Below are positions 10,471-23,571 of a stretch of 64,000 nucleotides of DNA, piece after piece. A model generated the notes under the pieces. It did no database searches. It was not told the origin of the DNA and worked only from the letters and a program-made list of their open reading frames with translations. Where the stretch lies: contig CM053146.1 in assembly GCA_028571685.1 (NCBI GenBank), forward strand, positions 66,001,431 to 66,065,430, written 5' to 3'. This stretch comes from Heterohyrax brucei (taxonomy: Eukaryota > Chordata > Mammalia > Hyracoidea > Procaviidae). Position numbers and translations under genes: made by a program. How positions within the stretch are numbered: position 1 is the first letter of the stretch; each line of letters begins with the position of its first letter.

Positions 10471-10604
10471 TGAAATAAGTGTGGTAAAAAGATTTTACAT
10501 TTGCAAATTTTACAAAAATATGTAGCTATGTGAACACTTTGCAAAGTCCCTTTCAAGGCCCCTCTCTTAGAAGATGAGAGACTATGAAGCTTAAGCTTCA
10601 TTAC

Positions 10605-11152
10605 TGTCTTACGCTGGGTTTTCTAAGGAAGCAAAACCACTAACATTTGTATATACAAGGAAAGATTTATATAAAAGAAACAGCCACGTAATTGTAGAAG
10701 CTGAACATCCCAAGTTCTGGCACAAGCCTCATGTGGCCACGGGAGCTGGTGAATCCAAGGTTGGCAGGTCAGAGACTAGAGTTCTAGATCACCAGCTGTG
10801 TAGGTAAGCAGATCCCAAGCTGGCAGGAGAGACTGCAAGGCCTCTGCTGACTCACACATCTGCAGAGGCTGGCAAACCCAGGATCAGCAGGTCAGGGAAC
10901 AGGACTCTTGCTCACCAGCTGTAAGGGTTGATGAATCCAATAGCTGCTAGTTCAGGTCCAGGAACCAGACACAAAAAGAGAAGAGAGTAGGAGCTCCTGA
11001 CAATGTCAGCAGACAGGAAGTAGGCAGTAGAAGATGGGAGATGAGAGCTGAGGAGCAAGAAGCCACCACAGGCCCTGCCTCTGCCTCTTCATACAGCAGC
11101 CAAACATGGAGAATCACTGACCAGCCAAGCTGACACAGTCTTAACCACCACA
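10605..11152 (-). mobile_element. Solo LTR with 5-bp target-site duplication, probably ERVL/MaLR
   Basis: Bounded by TG...CA-type ends ('tgtcttacgctggg' at left, 'cttaaccaccaca' at right) and by the direct repeat 'attac' at 10600-10604 and 11153-11157. A 5-bp duplication fits ERVL-class integration. On the minus strand a 'tataaatctttcc' stretch sits about 50 bases before the 3' end, in the place of a polyadenylation signal, which sets the strand. No internal region. A fossil of middle age. Confidence 0.8.
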
Positions 11153-11157
11153 ATTAC

Positions 11158-11867
11158 ATTCCTGGTATGTCTGCCACTGCTTTAGAGCATGAATCTCTAG
11201 TCTCCTTTGGCCTGGGGAGCGCAGAGTAGGAGATGAGCATCTGGTACAGGGGGTTGGTAATGCGGGTGATATTCTTGTATAGTCTTTTACTTCCCATTTT
11301 CTCTACCAGGGACTCACCTTCACCCTGTCACGAATGATTAGTCATTAGATGTTTAATTTTGGGCAGGAATAACAGTGAGAAGAAAGGACAATGTAATATA
11401 GAAACTCAGAACTTATTCTGCTTAGTCTCTGAAAGATCCTTAGATTTATCCCTAAAAACTTAAAAGAAGCAACATTTATTCTTTGTGTTTACTGTACAGC
11501 CCTAGCACATAGTTTGTAAGTCTAATTGCTGTGAAAACTGTCAACCCTTAAGGATGCTTCTAAAAATCTGTGAGGACCTAATTACTCACTTGCTTAGAAT
11601 TTGTTCTCAAGTTATTCCTATCCTACAGGGTAAACCAAACTGAACCAAGTCAACTATGATTACCTTGGATCAGCTACAAGTGTAAAATGTATAGTATCAA
11701 TGTTGATATATATACTTAATCTTCCAAGAGCTGAAAAAATAACAGTAAGAATTCCAGCTATTTTTAATTTCCCACTTGTTCACAGTGACCCGTTTTATTC
11801 TGGTATAAAATTGGGTCCCTGAGGAACTATACCACCATCATTTTCTGCAGAATTATTAATTAAATAA
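11158..11867. other. Unassigned sequence
   Basis: No recognised repeat or gene. 11160-11300 is slightly GC-richer. Confidence 0.5.
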
Positions 11868-11912
11868 GCCAAACCACAGCAAAGTGCCATCAAGTCGGGT
11901 CCGAAAGTAGTA
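11868..11912 (-). mobile_element. AfroSINE/RTE 3' tail scrap
   Basis: 'ccaaaccacagcaaagtgcc' followed by 'atcaagtcgggtccga' is the complement of the common 3' end and GT-rich tail. No head. Confidence 0.55.
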
Positions 11913-11940
11913 CAAATAATAACCATAATTATAAAACTTT

Positions 11941-12050
11941 TATTTATTTATTTATTCAACTAACAAATGTTTTTATAAGCCTATTATGTTTCAGACATTG
12001 AGTTGCAATTGCTATGTGATCAGAGACTTCATCTATTTTGTCTGCTATTG
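11941..12050 (-). mobile_element. L2 LINE, extreme 3' end
   Basis: TTTA repeats and 'attcaactaacaaatg', then 'cctattatgtttcagacatt': the antisense of the L2 end ('..gtgcctggcacatagtagg..aacaaatatt'). Very diverged. Confidence 0.6.
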
Positions 12051-12559
12051 TATTTCTAGCATAGTGAACAGAACCAAGCCCAGAGAACACTGTCAATACA
12101 AATTGTTGTTGTTGAAGAAGTATTTGGTAATTAAATAGGTAATTAGGTTAGTTTGTTATACCGTGGTAGCTCTCAAGTTGCTATAATACCTTAAAGCTTT
12201 GGCAAAAGTATTTCCGATACCAGCAAGATCACTCATCATGGACACTATTCAGCAGAGGTTCCAGAGTAAGAAAGACTTAGAAGAAGGACCTGGCAGTCTA
12301 TGCCCATCTAAACTGGCCACTGAAAACCTGTGATTAGCAGCAGAACATTGTCTGATACAGTTCCAGAAGATGAAACCCTCAGGTCTGAAGGCAGTCAGAA
12401 CACAACTGGGGAAGATCCACCTCCTCAAATAGAGTCAACTTTAATGATGTGAATGGAGTCCAGGCTTCAAGATCTTCATTTGCTGATGTTGCGTGACTCA
12501 AAATGAAATGAAACAGCTGCAAATATCCATTAACAGGAGCATGGAATGTATGAAGTGTG

Positions 12560-15320
12560 AATCTAGGAATATTGGAAGTTGTCAAAAATGAAATGGAACA
12601 CAAAACATAAATATCTCAGGCATTAATGAGCTCAAATAGCATTTGCTATTTTGAATGAGATAATCATGTGATTTACTATACCAGGAAAAACAAATTGTTG
12701 AAAAATGGCATTGCATTCATCATTGAAAAGAACACTTCGAGATCTATCCTGAAGTACAATACTGTCAGTCTTAGGAAAATGTCCATACTCTTGAAAGACT
12801 GGTTAATGTGATTATTCAAATATGAATATTATTGACCAATATGACTATTATTGACCAAATATGACTATTATTTATTGACTACTTCAAGATCTATCCTGAA
12901 GTACAATGCTGTCAGTGTCCACATGCCTGAAAGACCAGTTAATATGACTATTATTTGACAAGTTAACATGACTGCTATTCAAATTTGCAGCACTTGGCTT
13001 GGCTTTGGCTATTCAAATTTGCACACCAACCACTAATGTCAAAAATGAGGTAATCAAAGATTTTTACCCATTTCTGCAGTCTGAAATTCATCAAACATTC
13101 AATCAACATGTATTGATAATTGCAGGTGACTATAATTCAAAAGCTGAAAATGAACAAGGATTGATAATTGGTAAATATGGCCTTGGTCGTTGAAAGTATG
13201 CCAGAGATTTCATAACAAAATTTTGCAATACAAATGACTTATTCATTAGAAATACATGTTTTTTAACAACATAGACAGCAACTATACATGTGGACCTCAC
13301 TATATCAAAAACATAGGAATCAAATCAGCTACATGTATGGAAAGGGATGATAGAAAAGCTCAATATCATCAGTCGGAAAAAGGCCAGGGGCTGACTGTCA
13401 AGCAGACCATCAACTGCTCATTATGCAAGTTCAAGTTGAAGCTGAAGAAAAGTAAAACAAGTCCATAATAACCAAATTATGGCTTTGAGTATATCTCACA
13501 TGAATTTAGAGACTATCTCAAGAATGTGTTAGACTCACTGAACTCTAATAAATTAAGGCCAGATAAGTTGTGGGAGAAAATCAAGGACATCAAAGAAGAG
13601 AGTAAAGCGTCATTAAAAAGACATGAAAGAAAGATAAGACCAAAATGGCTCTTAGAAGAGACTCTGACACTTGCTCTTGAACACAGAATAGCTAAAGTGA
13701 GTGGAAGAAAGGATGAAGTAGAAGAGATGAATAGAAGATTTTGGAGGGTGCAGAGGGTTCCAGAAGACAAAGTAAAGTATTATAACAAAATGTGTAAAGA
13801 TCTGGAGTTAGAAACCCAAAAGGGAAGAACATACCTGGCATTTCTCAAGCTGAAAGAATTGAAGGAAAAAGTCAATACTCAAGTTGCTAGACTGAAAGAT
13901 ACTATGGACAAAATATTGACTGATACAGGAAGCATTCAAAGCAGATGGAAGGGATCACTGTACCAAAAAAGATCTGTTTGACATTCAAACACTTCAGGAG
14001 GTAGTATATAATGAAGGATTGATGGAATTGAAGGAAAAAGTCCAAGTTGAAGTGCAGGCATTGGTAAAAAGGAAGTCTGCAGGAACCGACAAAATACTAA
14101 TTGAGACGTTTCAGCGAATGAATGCCACACTGGAGGTGCTCACTCATCTACGACAAAAAATGTGTTAAGACAGCAACCTGGCCAACTGACTGGAAGAGAT
14201 CCATGTATATGTTCATTCCAAAGACAAGTGATCCAATGGAAAGCAAGAATTATCAAACAATATCATGAACAACACAAGCAAATAAAATTTTGTTGAAGAG
14301 CCTACAAAAACAGTTGTAGCAGTATAATGACTGGGGCTGCCAGGAACTGAAGCTGAATTTAGGAGAAGACATGGAAAGTGGGATATCACTGCTGATGTCA
14401 GATGAGTCATGGCTGAAAGCAGAAATGTCTACCTGTGCTTTATAGACTATGCAAAGGCATTCAACTGCATGGTTTATAGCAAAGTATGTGTAACGCTGGG
14501 AAGAAGGGGAGTTCCAAAACACTTAATTATGCTCCCATGGAACCCGTACATTGACCTAGAAGCCATCATTCAAACAGAAAAGGGGGATACTAGAGTCTAA
14601 AATCAAGAAAAGTGTTCATCAGGGCTGTATCCTTTCACCATACTTATTCAGTCTGTATGCTAAGCAAACAGTTTGAGAAGCTGTCTATTTTAAGAATAAT
14701 GTAGCATTAGGATTTGTGGAAGACTAATTAATAACCTACAATATGCAAATGACACAATCTTGCTTGCTGAAAGTGAAGAGGACTTGAAGTATTTGCTGAT
14801 GAAGATCAAAGAATACAGCCTTCAGTATGGATTACAATTCAACATAAAGAAAACAAAACATCCTCACAACTGGACCAATAAATAACATCACAATAAAAGG
14901 AGAAAAGATTGACATTTCAAGGATTTTATTTTCTTGAATCTACAACCAACACCCATGGAAGCAGCAATCAGGAAACGTTAGGATGCATTGGCACTGGGCA
15001 AATCTGTTGCAAAAGACCTCTTTAAAGTGTTGAAAGACTTTGAGGACTAAGGTGGCCTCACTTAAGCTGTGATATTTTCAATCATCTCATATGCATATGA
15101 AAGCTAGGCAACAAAGGAAGAAGACTGAAGATTTGGCACACTTGAATTACTGTGTTAGTGGGAAAATATACCACAGACCGCCAGAAGAACAAACAAGTCC
15201 CTCCTGATAGAAATACAGCCAGAATGTTCCATGGATGCTACTTCATCTCAAGTACTTCGAACATATCATCAAGAGAGAACAACCTCTGGAGGAAGATTTC
15301 ATGTTTGCAAAGTAGGAGGT
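12560..15320 (+). pseudogene. RTE ORF relic (endonuclease-reverse transcriptase)
   Basis: Endonuclease traces: LAIQICTPTTNVKNEVIKDF and LIIAGDYNSKAENEQG (12999-13193; GDYN corresponds to the catalytic GDFN of APE-type nucleases). The longest open piece is the linker at 13526-13981 (151 codons, lysine/glutamate-rich). Reverse transcriptase traces: CFIDYAKAFNCMVYSKV (14430-14480) and a YAND box at 14742-14753 where YADD is expected, so one catalytic aspartate is replaced. Frames change between these pieces. Non-functional, but unmistakably RTE. Confidence 0.9.
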
Positions 15321-15324
15321 CAGC

Positions 15325-15345
15325 AAAAAAAAAAAAAAAAAAAAA
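15325..15345. repeat. A21 run inside the RTE
   Basis: An uninterrupted run of 21 A within the C-terminal part of the RTE ORF, where the family has no poly-A. It probably arose by slippage at 'cagcgaaaaga'-like sequence. Confidence 0.9.
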
Positions 15346-15537
15346 GATCCTTAGTGTGATGGATTGACACAGTTGCTACAACAATCCACTCAAACATAAC
15401 AATGATTGTGAAGATGATGTGGGACCAAATAGTGTTTCATTCTGTTTTCTACAGAGTCACTATAAATCAGAACTGAATTTACAGCACCTACTAACAACAA
15501 CAACAGGTAGTTAGGGGCATGAATAGCCAGTAAACTT

Positions 15538-15748
15538 CAGGGGTCCCTGGATGGTAAGAATAGTTTAGTGCTCAACTACTAGCCAAAAGCTTGGTGGTTC
15601 AAACCCAGTCAGAGTTGTCCATGAATACAGACCCATCTGCTTCTGACAGGTCACAGCCTAGACAGCCCTACAGAACCCAGTTCTATTCTAAGACATGTGG
15701 GGTTGCCATGAGTTGGAATTGACTCTATGGCAACTAATAACAGCAACA
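15538..15748 (+). mobile_element. AfroSINE, long variant
   Basis: Head 'ggggtccctggatgg' and 'ttggtggttcaaaccc' (B box), the extra middle block ('catctgcttctgacaggtcac', 'gccctacagaacccag') and the 3' end 'ccatgagttggaattgactc'. Starts about 30 bases after the RTE 3' end. Confidence 0.85.
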
Positions 15749-15769
15749 TAAGAGAAACTAGGTTGAAGC

Positions 15770-16187
15770 TCAAAACAACACAAATTATTATCCTACAGTT
15801 TTGGAGATCAGAAATCGTAAAATCAAGATGCTGGCAGGGCTACATTCTTCCTGGAGGCTCTAGAGGAGAGTCTGTTTCCTTACCTTTCCCAGCTTTTAGA
15901 GACCACTTGCATTCCTTGTTCTGTGTCCCTTCCTCCATCTTCAAAGCCGTCAGCACATCATCTTTAAATCTGTCTCTCATCTCAGCTTCCATTGGCACAT
16001 CTGCTTCTCTTACCCTGAGCTTTCTGTCTCCTTCTTAGAAGAACCATGATGATCTTAGGCCTACCCAGATAAACCAACCAGTATATTCTTCCCATCACAT
16101 GATGGTTAATCACATCTGCAAAGTCTCTTTTGCCATGTAAACTAACATATTCACAGATCTGAGTATAAAGACATGAACATCTTTGGA
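15770..16187 (-). mobile_element. LTR fragment, MLT1-like (ERVL-MaLR)
   Basis: Antisense wording typical of MLT1-group LTRs: 'attatcctacagttttggag', 'gctggcagggctacattc', 'ttcctggaggctctag' and 'catattcacagatc..aacatctttggagg'. Ends are not well defined, and the right side is cut by an AfroSINE. A very old fossil. Confidence 0.65.
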
Positions 16188-16370
16188 GGCTGTAAGTACT
16201 TGGCTGGTAACTGAAAGGCTGGCAGTTCAAATCTACCATCCATTATGTGAGAAGAAGATGCAGCAGTCTGCTTCCATAGACTGCAGCCTTGGAAACCCTA
16301 TAAGGCAGTTCTACTCTTTTCTATAGGGTTGCTATGTGTCAGAATCAACTCAAGGGCAATGGATTTAGAG
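16188..16370 (+). mobile_element. AfroSINE, long variant
   Basis: Order is 'gtaagtacttggctggtaac', 'ctggcagttcaaatctacc' (B box), middle block 'gatgcagcagtctgcttcc', 'ggaaaccctataaggcag', and 'gttgctatgtgtcagaatc'. Inserted at the edge of an MLT1-like LTR. Confidence 0.85.
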
Positions 16371-16739
16371 TTTACTTTTTTCTATCACATGTACAGTATG
16401 ATGAGCAAAAACTGTGGCTTCATTTCAAACTAGGGAGGAAAGAAAGGGTTTACACAGAAAACAACCAGACACAAGTCTAGCAACATACAATGAAAAAAGT
16501 TTACAGATAGAGAACAAGTACAAGCACAAGTGAAAGGGCAGGAACGGGAAGTTTGCCTGGTGATCTCAGGGCATGTGTTGGATTTGAGTACGGAATGAGA
16601 TAGATTCTTGGGGAATACATACTGACCAAAAAAAGGTGAAAAAATTTGTGGTGGCCTTTGTAGGACTTTCTATAGAGTCTGGACTATATCTTGTGAGTAA
16701 ATTAATCTCTCTCTGTGTCAATCTTCATGTTTCCTTAGG
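16371..16739. other. Unassigned sequence
   Basis: AT-rich. It may contain the far 3' UTR of the old L1M that follows, but this is not certain. Confidence 0.4.
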
Positions 16740-18299
16740 TTTCTCTTGGCTTTGTGAGTTTCTCAGACTTGGCTTGTATTTGGTGAACTTGACAGTTTTA
16801 AGGAGTGCTGGCCAGGTGTTTTGTAGATCTCCTTTGATTGGGATTTGTCTGATGTTTTCCTCATGATTAAAGTGAGACCATGGGTTTGGCAGAAGGAGAT
16901 AACAAACGGTAAGTGTCACTTTCATCACATCATATCAAAGGTACACGCTACCTACATAACTTTTCAGTGCCGATAGCAACTTTGATTACTTGACTGAAAT
17001 AGTGTTTGTCAGATTTCTCCACTGTAAAGTCATTCTTGCTTCACACTTTAGAAACCAGACTGGAAGGAAGTCATTATGTGCAGTTCACACTTAAGGAGTG
17101 GAGACTTATATTCCACAAAGTACATACATCAATTATTCAGATTTTTTTCTATTCTCCCCCTGTTTACTTATTCAATCACTTAACTTTACTAGTATGAGCT
17201 CATGGTTATTAATTTTATACTTAGTGCTACGATCCAATAATACCTTATGTTATTTTATTTTTGCTCAAACTGTCCCAGCTTTGGTCATCATAACTCTTCC
17301 AGTCAGCCCCTACGCTCCTTCAGTATATCGTATTCCTGTGTGTGTATGTTTACCTCATTCTTCCTTACGTTATGACACTTCAGGGTGCTCCAAACTCATC
17401 CTATATATTTCCTGCCCTGGTCCTAGAACTGGCCATTTCTTCAAGGAGCCCTAACTCCCTTTTTTTGAGACTCATTTTAGAAGCCAAGATTTCAGTCCTG
17501 TGTGTGCTCATTGCTGCTAGAGAGAGTATCAGTGCTTCTAGGCCCTCTCAGCTGAAAGGGCAAAAGCTGTACACACAATGTACATACACATATCCATAAA
17601 TAGTTCTATAAGTAACCGCCTGTATCTATATTAAGCTAAACATGCACTCATACTAATATCTCCAACTCTAATCCATTGTAGTGTGGATCATTTTTGCCTC
17701 ATCTTCTGCCTTACTTGTAACTTTTCACTCCAATAGTATGTCACCTGGCTCCCACTTGCCAACACCCATTCAGTTTTTCAGTTCCAGTGTACATGTATGT
17801 TGGTTTCAGACTGCAAACCTGTTCACCCATAGGAAACAACTGTATTAACTAAATTACAGTGCTCATGTACTGTTCCTTTTTCCATTACTCTTACAGACTC
17901 CAGTCATTTTCAAAATTACCTAAGTCAGCATCTTTTTCCCCTACTCCCCTCAGTGAGGTGCTTCATACATTTGTAATAGAATCTTTTTCACATTCTTTAT
18001 TCTATCATGAAGTCCTCCAATCTCTTAAATATATTTTTCATTTGCATACATCAAGGTTCACTTTTTATGCTATAAATTTCCATGAGTTTTGACAAACGAG
18101 TGATGTCATGAATCCAACATTGATTACAAAATTATACAGAGTAGTTTCACAGTCCTAAAGCATCCCCTGTCCTGTACTTCATCTATTCAACTCTTTCCCC
18201 ACCACCCCATATTCCCTGGCAACCACTGTTTGCTCTCTCTACACTTACACCTTTTCCAGAATGTCATATAGTTGAAATCATATAGTATGTAGCCTTTTT
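16740..18299 (-). mobile_element. Ancient L1M 3' UTR and ORF2 end, left part of a split copy
   Basis: Landmarks of an old L1 with a long 3' UTR, read antisense: 'gacagttttaaggagtgctgg', 'ttgtcagatttctccactgt', 'ttcacacttaaggagtgg', 'caaggagccctaactccc', 'ttctaggccctctcagctg', and finally 'cagaatgtcatatagttgaa'. The copy resumes at 25526 after the 7.2-kb L1 insertion. Joining the flanks gives the expected run 'tagtatgtagcctttttag', then 'cttctttcactcagca'. Confidence 0.8.
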
Positions 18300-19345
18300 T
18301 CTTTCCTTTTTTTAAATTTTTATTTAACATAACTGAGTGAAAATGTACATTCCCGTATAAATTTACATGCCCACCTATATGGAGCTTCCACTGCTCTCCC
18401 TGTCCGGTGACTGCACACTATTCCTCTCTGCTCCATACATGTCTCATCCTCCCAACAGCCTCCTTTCCCCTCCTCTCCGTCCACTCCCCTTCCTCCAGCC
18501 AGAGGTCAGCAAGACGATATCCTGTAGATGTATAGAACCATAAAGTGCTTCCAATATAGGGTCACTCTGCCTTGCCAAGTCCAATCCATTCCTGTCCAAA
18601 GAGTGGACCTTTGTTATAATTTATGGGAAAGGGCAGCATCATGGCCCGGGGCCATGCTCTCAGAGGAACCCCAAAACCACTGGACCATCAATTGAGGTCT
18701 TTTAGTGGAGATCTCATGATGCACCCCTTTTTATTCTTGTGTTGCCAGTGAGACTCCTCTCTGTGAGCTCCATCAGGGCTATCACTGGTGGTGGCTGGGC
18801 ACCATCTGGTTCTTCCGGTCCCAAGTCGATGCAGACATCCACTCTTGTGGGTCTCTCTGTCTTCTTGGTTGTCTATACTGCATGTCATTTTGGTCCTCGG
18901 TGAGCATCCGTTCCTGCTGAGTTGGGACCATTTGCTGTGTCCTCGGATGTGTCCTTGGCAGCTTTTAAGACCCCAGACGCCATTCACCAATGCGGGGTGC
19001 AGAGAGCTCTCTTAGCAAAATGCTAGTTGTGCCAATTTGCCTTGAATTCCCCTAAGAGCATGGTACCCCGCCCCCCGCCCCAGCTACTCTATCCTTGCAG
19101 TATTGAGTTAAGATGGAAGGACTACTCAAGTTATGCTGAAGTCCACTTAATGTTGTTCTTGTTTCTAATGTGTGCTATCACCGCTCTCTCCCAACTAAAT
19201 TTCTAGTAACTATCTAAACTAAGCCCTCCCCCCCTCACTCTCCCTCCCTCCCCTCCCTTGCAGCTGTCAAAGAGTCTTTTCTTCTATACACAAGTCTGTT
19301 TTGGGGATCTTATTGTAGAGGTATCATACAGTATTTGTCCCTTTG

Positions 19346-22300
19346 TCACTGACTACTTTCACTCAACATAATGTCTTCCAGTTGAAACCAGGTTAGGAGA
19401 TGTTTCCTGGAATCATTGTTATTCTTTATCACTGCATAGTGCTCCACTGAGTGTATGTACCATAGTTTACCTATCCATTCTTCTATTGTTGGGCATCTGG
19501 GTTGATTCCATCTTTTTGCTATCGTGGACTGTGCTGCGGTAAACATTCTGATGCATGTGTCCGTTGGTGTGAAAGGCCTTGAATCTGTAGGACATATTCC
19601 AAGTAGTGGAATTACTGGGTCAAATGGTATATTGATATCCATTTTTTTTAGGAAGCGCCAGATTGCCTTCCAAAGAGGCTGGACCATTTTGCAACCCCAC
19701 CAACAGTGTAGGAGGGTTCCACTTTCTCCACAACCTCTCCAGCATTTGTTGTTCTGTGTTTTCTGGATCATGTCCAATCTTGTTGGGGTGAGATGGTATC
19801 TCATTGTAGTCTTGATTTGAAGTTCTTTAATAACTAAAGATCGTGAACATGTCCACATGTGTTTTTTGGCTGCCTGGATCTCCTCTTTAGTGAAGTGTCT
19901 GTCCATCTCCTTTGCCCATCGCTTAATTGGACGGTTTATCTTCTTCTTCTTGATATTTTGTAGTATCTTATAGATTATGGAGATCAGGCGTCAGTCTGAC
20001 ATAGAGTTGTCAAATATTTTTCCCCCCATTCTGTGAGTGTTCTTTTAATTCTATTAATAAAGTCTTTGGATGAGCAAAAGTGTTTGATTCTTAATAGTTC
20101 CCATTTATCTATTTTCTCATCTGTTGATTGAGGTTTCTTTGACAGATTTTGGAGTCTGTCCTCATTGTATATGAAAACTTCCATTGTTGTTCCTACCTTT
20201 TCGTGGATGAGCTTTATCATTTTAGGTTTGATATTTAGGTCTTTTATCCATTTGGAGTTGGTTTTTGTATAAGGTGTAAGATATGGATCTTGATTCAGTT
20301 TATTGCAGATGGATAACCAATTTTGCCAGCACCATTTGCTGACGATACTGTTTTTACCCCAGTTTAATGTCTTAGGGCCTTTGTCGAATATCAACTGTTC
20401 ATAGGCAGATGGTGTCATCTCTGGGGTCTCAGTTCTGTTCCATTGATTGATCTGTCTGTTCTTGTACCTGTACCAGTCCCAGGCTGTTTTGACCACTGTG
20501 GCAGTGTAGTATGTTCTAAGGTCGGGTAATGAGAGGCCTCCCAGTGTGTTCTTCTTCTTTAGTAGTACCTTACTTATCTGGGGCTTCTTCCCTTTCCGAA
20601 CAAAATTGGTGATTTGTTTCTCCATCTCATTAAAAAATGATGCAGGAACTTGTATTGGGATTGCATTATATAAATAAATTGCTTTGGGTAAAATAGACAT
20701 TTTCACAATGTTAAGTCTTCCTATCCATGAGCAGGGTAGGTTTTTCCATTTATCTAAGTCTCTCTTAGTTTCTTGTAGTAAGGGCTTGTAGTTCTCTTTG
20801 TAAAGGTCTGTTGTTCCTCTGGTTAGATTAATTCCTAGGTACTTTATCTTTTTAGGGGCTATTGTAAATGGCATTGATTTGATAATTTCCTCCTTAACAG
20901 TCTTGTTGTTGGTATAAAGGAAACCTACTGATTTACTTATGTTTATCTTGTATCTGAGACTTTGCTGAACTCTTCTATCAGTTTGAGTAGCTTACTTATA
21001 GATTCCTTGGGGTTCTCTGCATATACAATCATATCATCTGCGAACAGGGAGATTTTAACTTCCTCTTTGCCGATGCAGATGCCCTTTATTTCTTCGTCTT
21101 GTCGAATTGCTCTGGCTAGAACTTCTAGCACAATGTTGAATAGGAGAGGTGACAGTGGGCATCCTTGTCTAGTTCCTGATCTCAAGGGAAAGTCTTTCAG
21201 TCTCTCTCCATTCAGGATGATGTGGGCAATTGGCTTTGTATAAACGGCCCTTATTGTGTTGAGGAATTTGCCATCTATGCCTATTTTTGCTAAGAGTTTT
21301 TAGCATGAATGGGTGTTGAACTTTATCAAATGCCTTTTCGGCATCAATGGACAAAATCAGGTGATCCTTGTCTTTTGTGTTATTTATGTGGTTAATCACA
21401 TTAATTGTTTTCCTGATGTTGAACCAGCCTTGCATCCCTGGTATGAATCCCACTTGGTCATGATGGATTAATTTCTTGATATGTTGTTGTATTCTGTTGG
21501 CAAGAATTTTGTTGAAGATTTTTGCATCTAGGTTCATGAGTGATATCGGTCTGTAGTTCTCTGTCTTTGTTGGATCTTTCCCTGGCTTAGGTATCAGAGT
21601 TATGTTGGCTTCATAGAATCAGTTTGGGAGTACTCCATCCCTTTTTATACTGTGAAATAGTCTCAGTAGTATTGGGGATAACTTTTCTCTAAGTGCCTGG
21701 TACAATTCTGCCGTGAAGCCATCTGGGCCCGGACGTTTTTTGGTTGGCAGTGTTTTGATGACCTTTTCAATCTCGTCCTTTGTGATGGGTTTATTAAGTT
21801 GTTCTGCCTCATGTTGTGATAATTTGGGTAGGTGGTATGAGTCAAGGAATTGGTCCATTTCCCGTAGGTTTTCAAATTTGTTAGACTACAGTCTTTCATA
21901 GTATTCTGTTATGATATTTTTGATTTCTGTTGCATCTGTGGTGACAACTCCCCTCTCATTTCTGATTTGGATTATTGGTTTCCTTTCCTGCTTTTCTTTA
22001 GTAACTTTAGCCAGTGGTTTATCAATTTTGTTGATCGTTTCAAAAAACCAGCTTTTGGTCTTTTAAAAATTTTTTCAATTGTTTTTCTATTCTCTAATTC
22101 ATTTAGCTCTGCTCTAATCTTTATGATCTCATTTCTTCTGGTGCCTGAGGGGTTCCTCTGTTGTTCTCTTTCTACTTGTTCAAGCTGTAGAGTTAGTTCC
22201 TTGATTGGGTTTCTTTCTTCCTTCCAGATGTGTGCATTTATGGAGATAAACAGACCTCTGAGCACTGCTTCGGCTGTATCCCATAGGTTCTGGTAGGAAG

Positions 22301-23141
22301 TGTTTTTGTTCTCATTGGAATCCATGAATTTCTTTAATTCATCCTTGATTTCCTCTATAACCCATGTTTTTTGACAAGATGTTGTTCAGTTTCCAAGAGT
22401 TCCACTTGCTATCTATGTTTTTTCTGCTATTGATTTCAACTTTTGTGGCTTTATGATCTGAGAAGATGCTTTGCAGTAACTCAATGGTATGGATTTTGTT
22501 GAGCATTGCATTATGGCCTATCACGTGGTCAATTCTGGAGAATGTTCCATGTGCACTGGAGAAGAAGGTGTAGTTGTCTGCTGATGGGTGGAAAGTTCTG
22601 TATATATCAATGAGGTTTAGTTGGTTAATTGTGTCAATGAGGTCTTCTGTATCTTTACTGAGCTTTTTTCTAGATGATCTGTCTAGTAATGAGAGTGGAG
22701 TGTTAAAGACTCCCACTATTATGTGGAGTCATCTAACTCTCTTTTGAGCATAGTCAGTGTTTCTTTGACATATTTAGGTGCTCTGACATTAGGTGCATAA
22801 ATATTTAATATAGTTAAGTCTTGCTTGTGTACTGAACCTTTCAGCAATAAATAGTGTCCATCTTTGTCCATGATAGTGGATTCGACATTAAAATTCATTT
22901 TGTCTGAGATTAGAATTGCCACCCCTGCTCTTCTTTGTTCATTGTTAGCTTGAAATATATTCTTCCATCCTTTAATTTTCAGTTTCTTCCTGTCTTTAGG
23001 TCTCAAGTGGGTTTCTTGTAGACAACATATGGATGGGTCGGGTCTTTTGATCCAAGATGACACTTGGTGTCTCTTTACTGGAGCATTCAGTCCATTCACA
23101 TTCAATGTAATTATTGATAGGTATGTGTTCACTGCTGCCAT
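19346..23141 (-). pseudogene. L1 ORF2 relic (endonuclease, reverse transcriptase, C-terminal Cys motif)
   Basis: Starts at ATG 23141 (MAAVNTYLSIITLNVNGLN), the usual L1 endonuclease start. Visible blocks are CCLQETHLRPKD and NIYAPNVRAPKYV, then in the next frame the SRIDHVIG block. Reverse transcriptase includes [34 protein letters not shown] and the FADD box at 21033-21044. The C-terminus is [19 protein letters not shown] (CCHC-like) near 19746. Length (~1265 codons) is normal. The open pieces fall in different frames, with at least six frame changes along the gene. The last stop (after SESSQ) is earlier than in the sister copy at 44639, so it is probably premature. Confidence 0.95.
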
Positions 23142-23571
23142 TGTGATATGTTTATTTTTATGTTGATGTTTTCTCTGTTGTTCTGATAGTCTGTTCTGGG
23201 ACACTCTTTTTTGTGAGTTGACTTTTCACTTTTTTCAGAGCTGGTTTTATAGTTGTTGAGACTCGTGTGTTAGATTTCATGAAATGGTATGATACATCTT
23301 TATTGGGCTTTACAGCTGCCCCTATGAACCCCCTTAATAAACTATTTATAAACTCAATTTTAATTACTACCAGTCTTATCATCTTCCTCTCCATCTGGAA
23401 GGACTGTAATGACTGTAGTACATCCCTCTTTTTATTATGATGACACCATAATTTTCATGATGATCACTGGATTGCTTCTTTCCTTATCAAAGCTGTGATT
23501 TACTTTGGAGCCTTCCCTAAATGAGTAGAGTATTGAGTAGTGTGTTGTTCTAAAATATAAAGGTAGTGGTT

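Larger units (their letters stand above)
12146..15506 (+). mobile_element. RTE (BovB-clade) LINE, nearly full length, inactive
   Basis: About 3.36 kb, close to the usual RTE length. The left end 'gttagtttgttataccgtgg' matches the inverted 5' end of the copy at 36660. The right end is the RTE 3' terminus with 'cacctactaacaacaacaac'. Order is a short 5' region, endonuclease, linker, reverse transcriptase and short 3' end. RTE moves by target-primed reverse transcription and shares its 3' end with the AfroSINEs here, so elements of this family probably supplied their enzymes. Frames are broken at many points. Confidence 0.92.

Noticed and set aside
13526-13981. 151-codon frame that could look like a host coiled-coil protein
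   Set aside because: It lies in the expected place of the endonuclease/reverse-transcriptase linker of the RTE LINE and in its strand.
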